Below the pieces are notes generated by a model. The model saw only the letters and a list, made by a program, of their open reading frames with translations. It was not told where the DNA came from and made no database searches. Shown here piece by piece: positions 63,113 to 64,000 of a stretch of 64,000 nt of DNA. The DNA lies in NCBI RefSeq assembly GCF_027533625.1, contig NZ_JAQAGZ010000015.1:1-64000 (forward strand), in the 5' to 3' direction. The stretch's first letter is position 1. Every line of letters starts with the position of its first letter. Source of the stretch: Paenibacillus gyeongsangnamensis. Lineage in GTDB: Bacteria > Bacillota > Bacilli > Paenibacillales > NBRC-103111. The position numbers and the translations under genes are program-made.

Positions 63113-63265
63113 TATGGCAAAGGAACGGCATTCCCTAGCACAAGCCAAACACATTTGACCGCATATTTGCGAATCTTGATTTGGATGCCTCAAGCATTCA
63201 TTGGCGCAGATTTCACAAACTACGTATTGTGATGGATATGGCGGCGGGTGAGGTCTTTTTCTCAT
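63113..63265 (-). pseudogene. Csp/DUF326-like cysteine-rich copper-storage fragment
   Basis: On the minus strand the frame reads YVVCEICANECLRHPNQDSQ, then CGQMCLACARECRSFA. The CxxCxxxC spacing and the 'C..CA..C' repeat match the last helices of four-helix-bundle copper-storage proteins (DUF326/Csp). The first ~12 codons come from the duplicated csoR upstream DNA, so the N-terminal helices were lost at that junction (about 63232). Confidence 0.6.
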
Positions 63266-63669
63266 GCGCCCAAATTATAGAAAAAGACTTGATATACCAT
63301 ACAGGGGTATGTTATATTGTAACCAGAGGAGGTTGATTGAATGGAACATATGGACAATGAATTCAATGAATGCTGTCACACGGATTCCAGTGAACGTAAG
63401 AGCCATCACTCGGATAAAACAAAAAACAATCTCATTTCTCGTCTCAATCGCATAGAAGGTCAGATTCGGGGAATAAAAGGGCTTATTGAAAAAGATACGT
63501 ATTGTGATGATGTGTTAAATCAAATTGCAGCGGTGCAATCGGCGCTTAACAGCGTAGGTAAAGTGTTACTGGAAAACCATATGAACAGCTGCGTTATTGA
63601 ACGGATTCAGGAAGGCGATCATGAAGTGATCAAAGAACTTATGATTACGATGAATAAATTAATTAAATA
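63234..63669 (+). repeat. Segmental duplication, copy 2 (csoR locus)
   Basis: Counterpart of 51847-52299. Here csoR keeps its natural end (MNKLIK) and copZ and copA follow, so this copy shows the ancestral order. The 5' junction cuts a Csp-like gene. Confidence 0.85.
63289..63318 (+). promoter_or_regulatory. csoR-copZ promoter with CsoR-type operator (copy 2)
   Basis: -35 TTGATA (63289-63294), -10 TATATT (63313-63318), with TATACCATACAGGGGTATG between them. It differs from copy 1 by one base in the operator (A to G). Confidence 0.8.
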
Positions 63670-63670
63670 A
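63341..63670 (+). CDS. csoR: Copper-sensing repressor CsoR (copy 2)
   Basis: A 109-residue CsoR nearly identical to copy 1, with Cu(I) ligands Cys55, His80 and Cys84 (TYCDD; ENHMNSC). The N-terminal extension starts MEHMDNEFNECCHTDSSERK. It ends naturally at MNKLIK. ATG after AGAGGAGG. With copZ 16 bp downstream it forms a copper-inducible unit. Confidence 0.94.
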   Translation: MEHMDNEFNECCHTDSSERKSHHSDKTKNNLISRLNRIEGQIRGIKGLIEKDTYCDDVLNQIAAVQSALNSVGKVLLENHMNSCVIERIQEGDHEVIKELMITMNKLIK

Positions 63671-63685
63671 AGGGAGAGATTAGAT

Positions 63686-63889
63686 ATGAAAAACGTTACA
63701 TTAAAAGTTGAAGGAATGTCTTGCGGTCATTGTGTTAACTCCGTTGAAGGAGCTGTAAAGAAACTCGGTGCATCCGGTAAAGTCGATTTAAATGCCAAAT
63801 CCGTTACCGTTGAATTCGACGAGTCGAAGGTCTCCTTGGAAGCTATTAAGGAAGCGATTGAAGATCAAGGCTACGACGTGGTGAAATAA
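63686..63889 (+). CDS. copZ: Copper chaperone CopZ
   Basis: A 67-residue ferredoxin-like HMA protein with the Cu(I) site GMSCGHC near residues 10-16 and the C-terminal EAIEDQGYDVVK. It carries Cu(I) to the N-terminal domains of CopA and to CsoR. ATG after AAAGGGAGAG. It lies between csoR and copA; the corresponding gene is deleted in the 52-kb copy. Confidence 0.95.
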   Translation: MKNVTLKVEGMSCGHCVNSVEGAVKKLGASGKVDLNAKSVTVEFDESKVSLEAIKEAIEDQGYDVVK

Positions 63890-63893
63890 GGGG

Positions 63894-63906
63894 GCCGCTT
63901 TGCGGC
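63894..63906 (+). terminator. Small hairpin after copZ
   Basis: GCCGC-TTT-GCGGC followed by TCTTCC. Weak; its remains are recognisable in the first copy (52277-52290). Confidence 0.4.
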
Positions 63907-63938
63907 TCTTCCTACAGACATATTTTTTTTGATTTTTA

Positions 63939-63957
63939 TATACCCCATATGGGTATA
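63939..63957. promoter_or_regulatory. CsoR-type operator before copA
   Basis: TATACCC-CATAT-GGGTATA, a perfect 7-bp dyad, 21 bp before the copA start. It gives copA its own copper control. Confidence 0.8.
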
Positions 63958-63978
63958 ATGATAAGAGGTGACGGTGAC

Positions 63979-64000
63979 ATGGAAAAACCATTGGAGCAGC
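63979..64000 (+). CDS. copA: CopA copper-exporting ATPase, 5' end only
   Basis: ATG after AGAGGTGACGGTG, encoding MEKPLEQ before the window ends. The start matches the truncated copA at 52350 (MEKPLENQ). Position after csoR-copZ and behind a CsoR-type operator supports the call. Confidence 0.7.

Noticed and set aside
1..64000. CRISPR array or tRNA cluster
   Set aside because: No regularly spaced repeats of 25-40 bp and no tRNA-like cloverleaf sequences were noticed; the direct repeats found (11.9-12.0 kb) are only three and unevenly spaced.

Overview
The window looks like chromosome of a spore-forming Bacillota, most likely Paenibacillaceae or a close relative. Reasons: several sugar ABC-import operons of LplB/YtcP and YesOPQ type with YesM/YesN regulators, a KinA/KinE-like multi-PAS kinase, a SigL-type sigma-54, Bacillus-type beta-lysine (yod) genes, CsoR/CopZ/CopA, a Zur-type zinc operator, and strong AGGAGG-like ribosome binding sites with many TTG/GTG starts. 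No rRNA, tRNA, CRISPR array or intact insertion sequence was seen.

Layout. 0-4.4 kb: a COG4705 membrane protein, a Fic remnant and a GAF-PAS3 histidine kinase. 4.6-14.6 kb is visibly decaying: a WYL-regulator stub, an AddB-like nuclease whose 3' end lies inverted on the other strand, a sugar transporter lacking most of its binding protein, a DegT aminotransferase, a broken sulfatase, an AraC stub and a serine-recombinase remnant. 14.7-16.1 kb: a BBE-type FAD oxidoreductase. 16.4-21.9 kb: an LplB/YtcP transporter whose AraC regulator and binding protein are both broken. 22.1-36.6 kb: two intact paralogous carbohydrate import/catabolism operons (binding proteins, permeases, Gfo/Idh/MocA dehydrogenases, TIM-barrel isomerases, a NagB-like enzyme, a YesM/YesN two-component pair). 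No import ATPase lies in them, so a shared MsmX-like ATPase elsewhere is implied. 36.7-41.9 kb: a CitA/DcuS-type two-component system convergent with an SsuABC/TauABC-type transporter.

42.2-51.8 kb is GC-rich and coherent: rpoN (sigma-54), then a divergent cluster with beta-lysine acetyltransferase on one side and yokU-yodT-yodS-yodR-yodQ-gabT-like-aldehyde dehydrogenase on the other. Two good -24/-12 promoters face outward from a shared, palindrome-rich control region. The genes plausibly take beta-lysine through acetyl-beta-lysine, 4-acetamidobutyrate and GABA to succinate. Lysine 2,3-aminomutase and the sigma-54 activator are not in the window.

51.8-64 kb is a metal-homeostasis region. 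It contains a duplicated csoR locus (the first copy lost copZ and is fused to a copA stub; the second is csoR-copZ-copA running off the end), a decayed ycgR/ycgQ pair, and a znuCBA-type zinc importer with a Zur box. It also contains an M-box (ykoK-type, Mg2+) riboswitch followed by a 45-codon ORF and a two-gene ABC transporter: a fused double permease and an ATPase with a C-terminal AAA-associated domain, with no binding protein. The M-box-linked transporter is the best candidate for an undescribed system. Between and after these lie remnants of a polysaccharide deacetylase, a NarL-type kinase, a zinc-ribbon protein and a Csp-like copper-storage protein.
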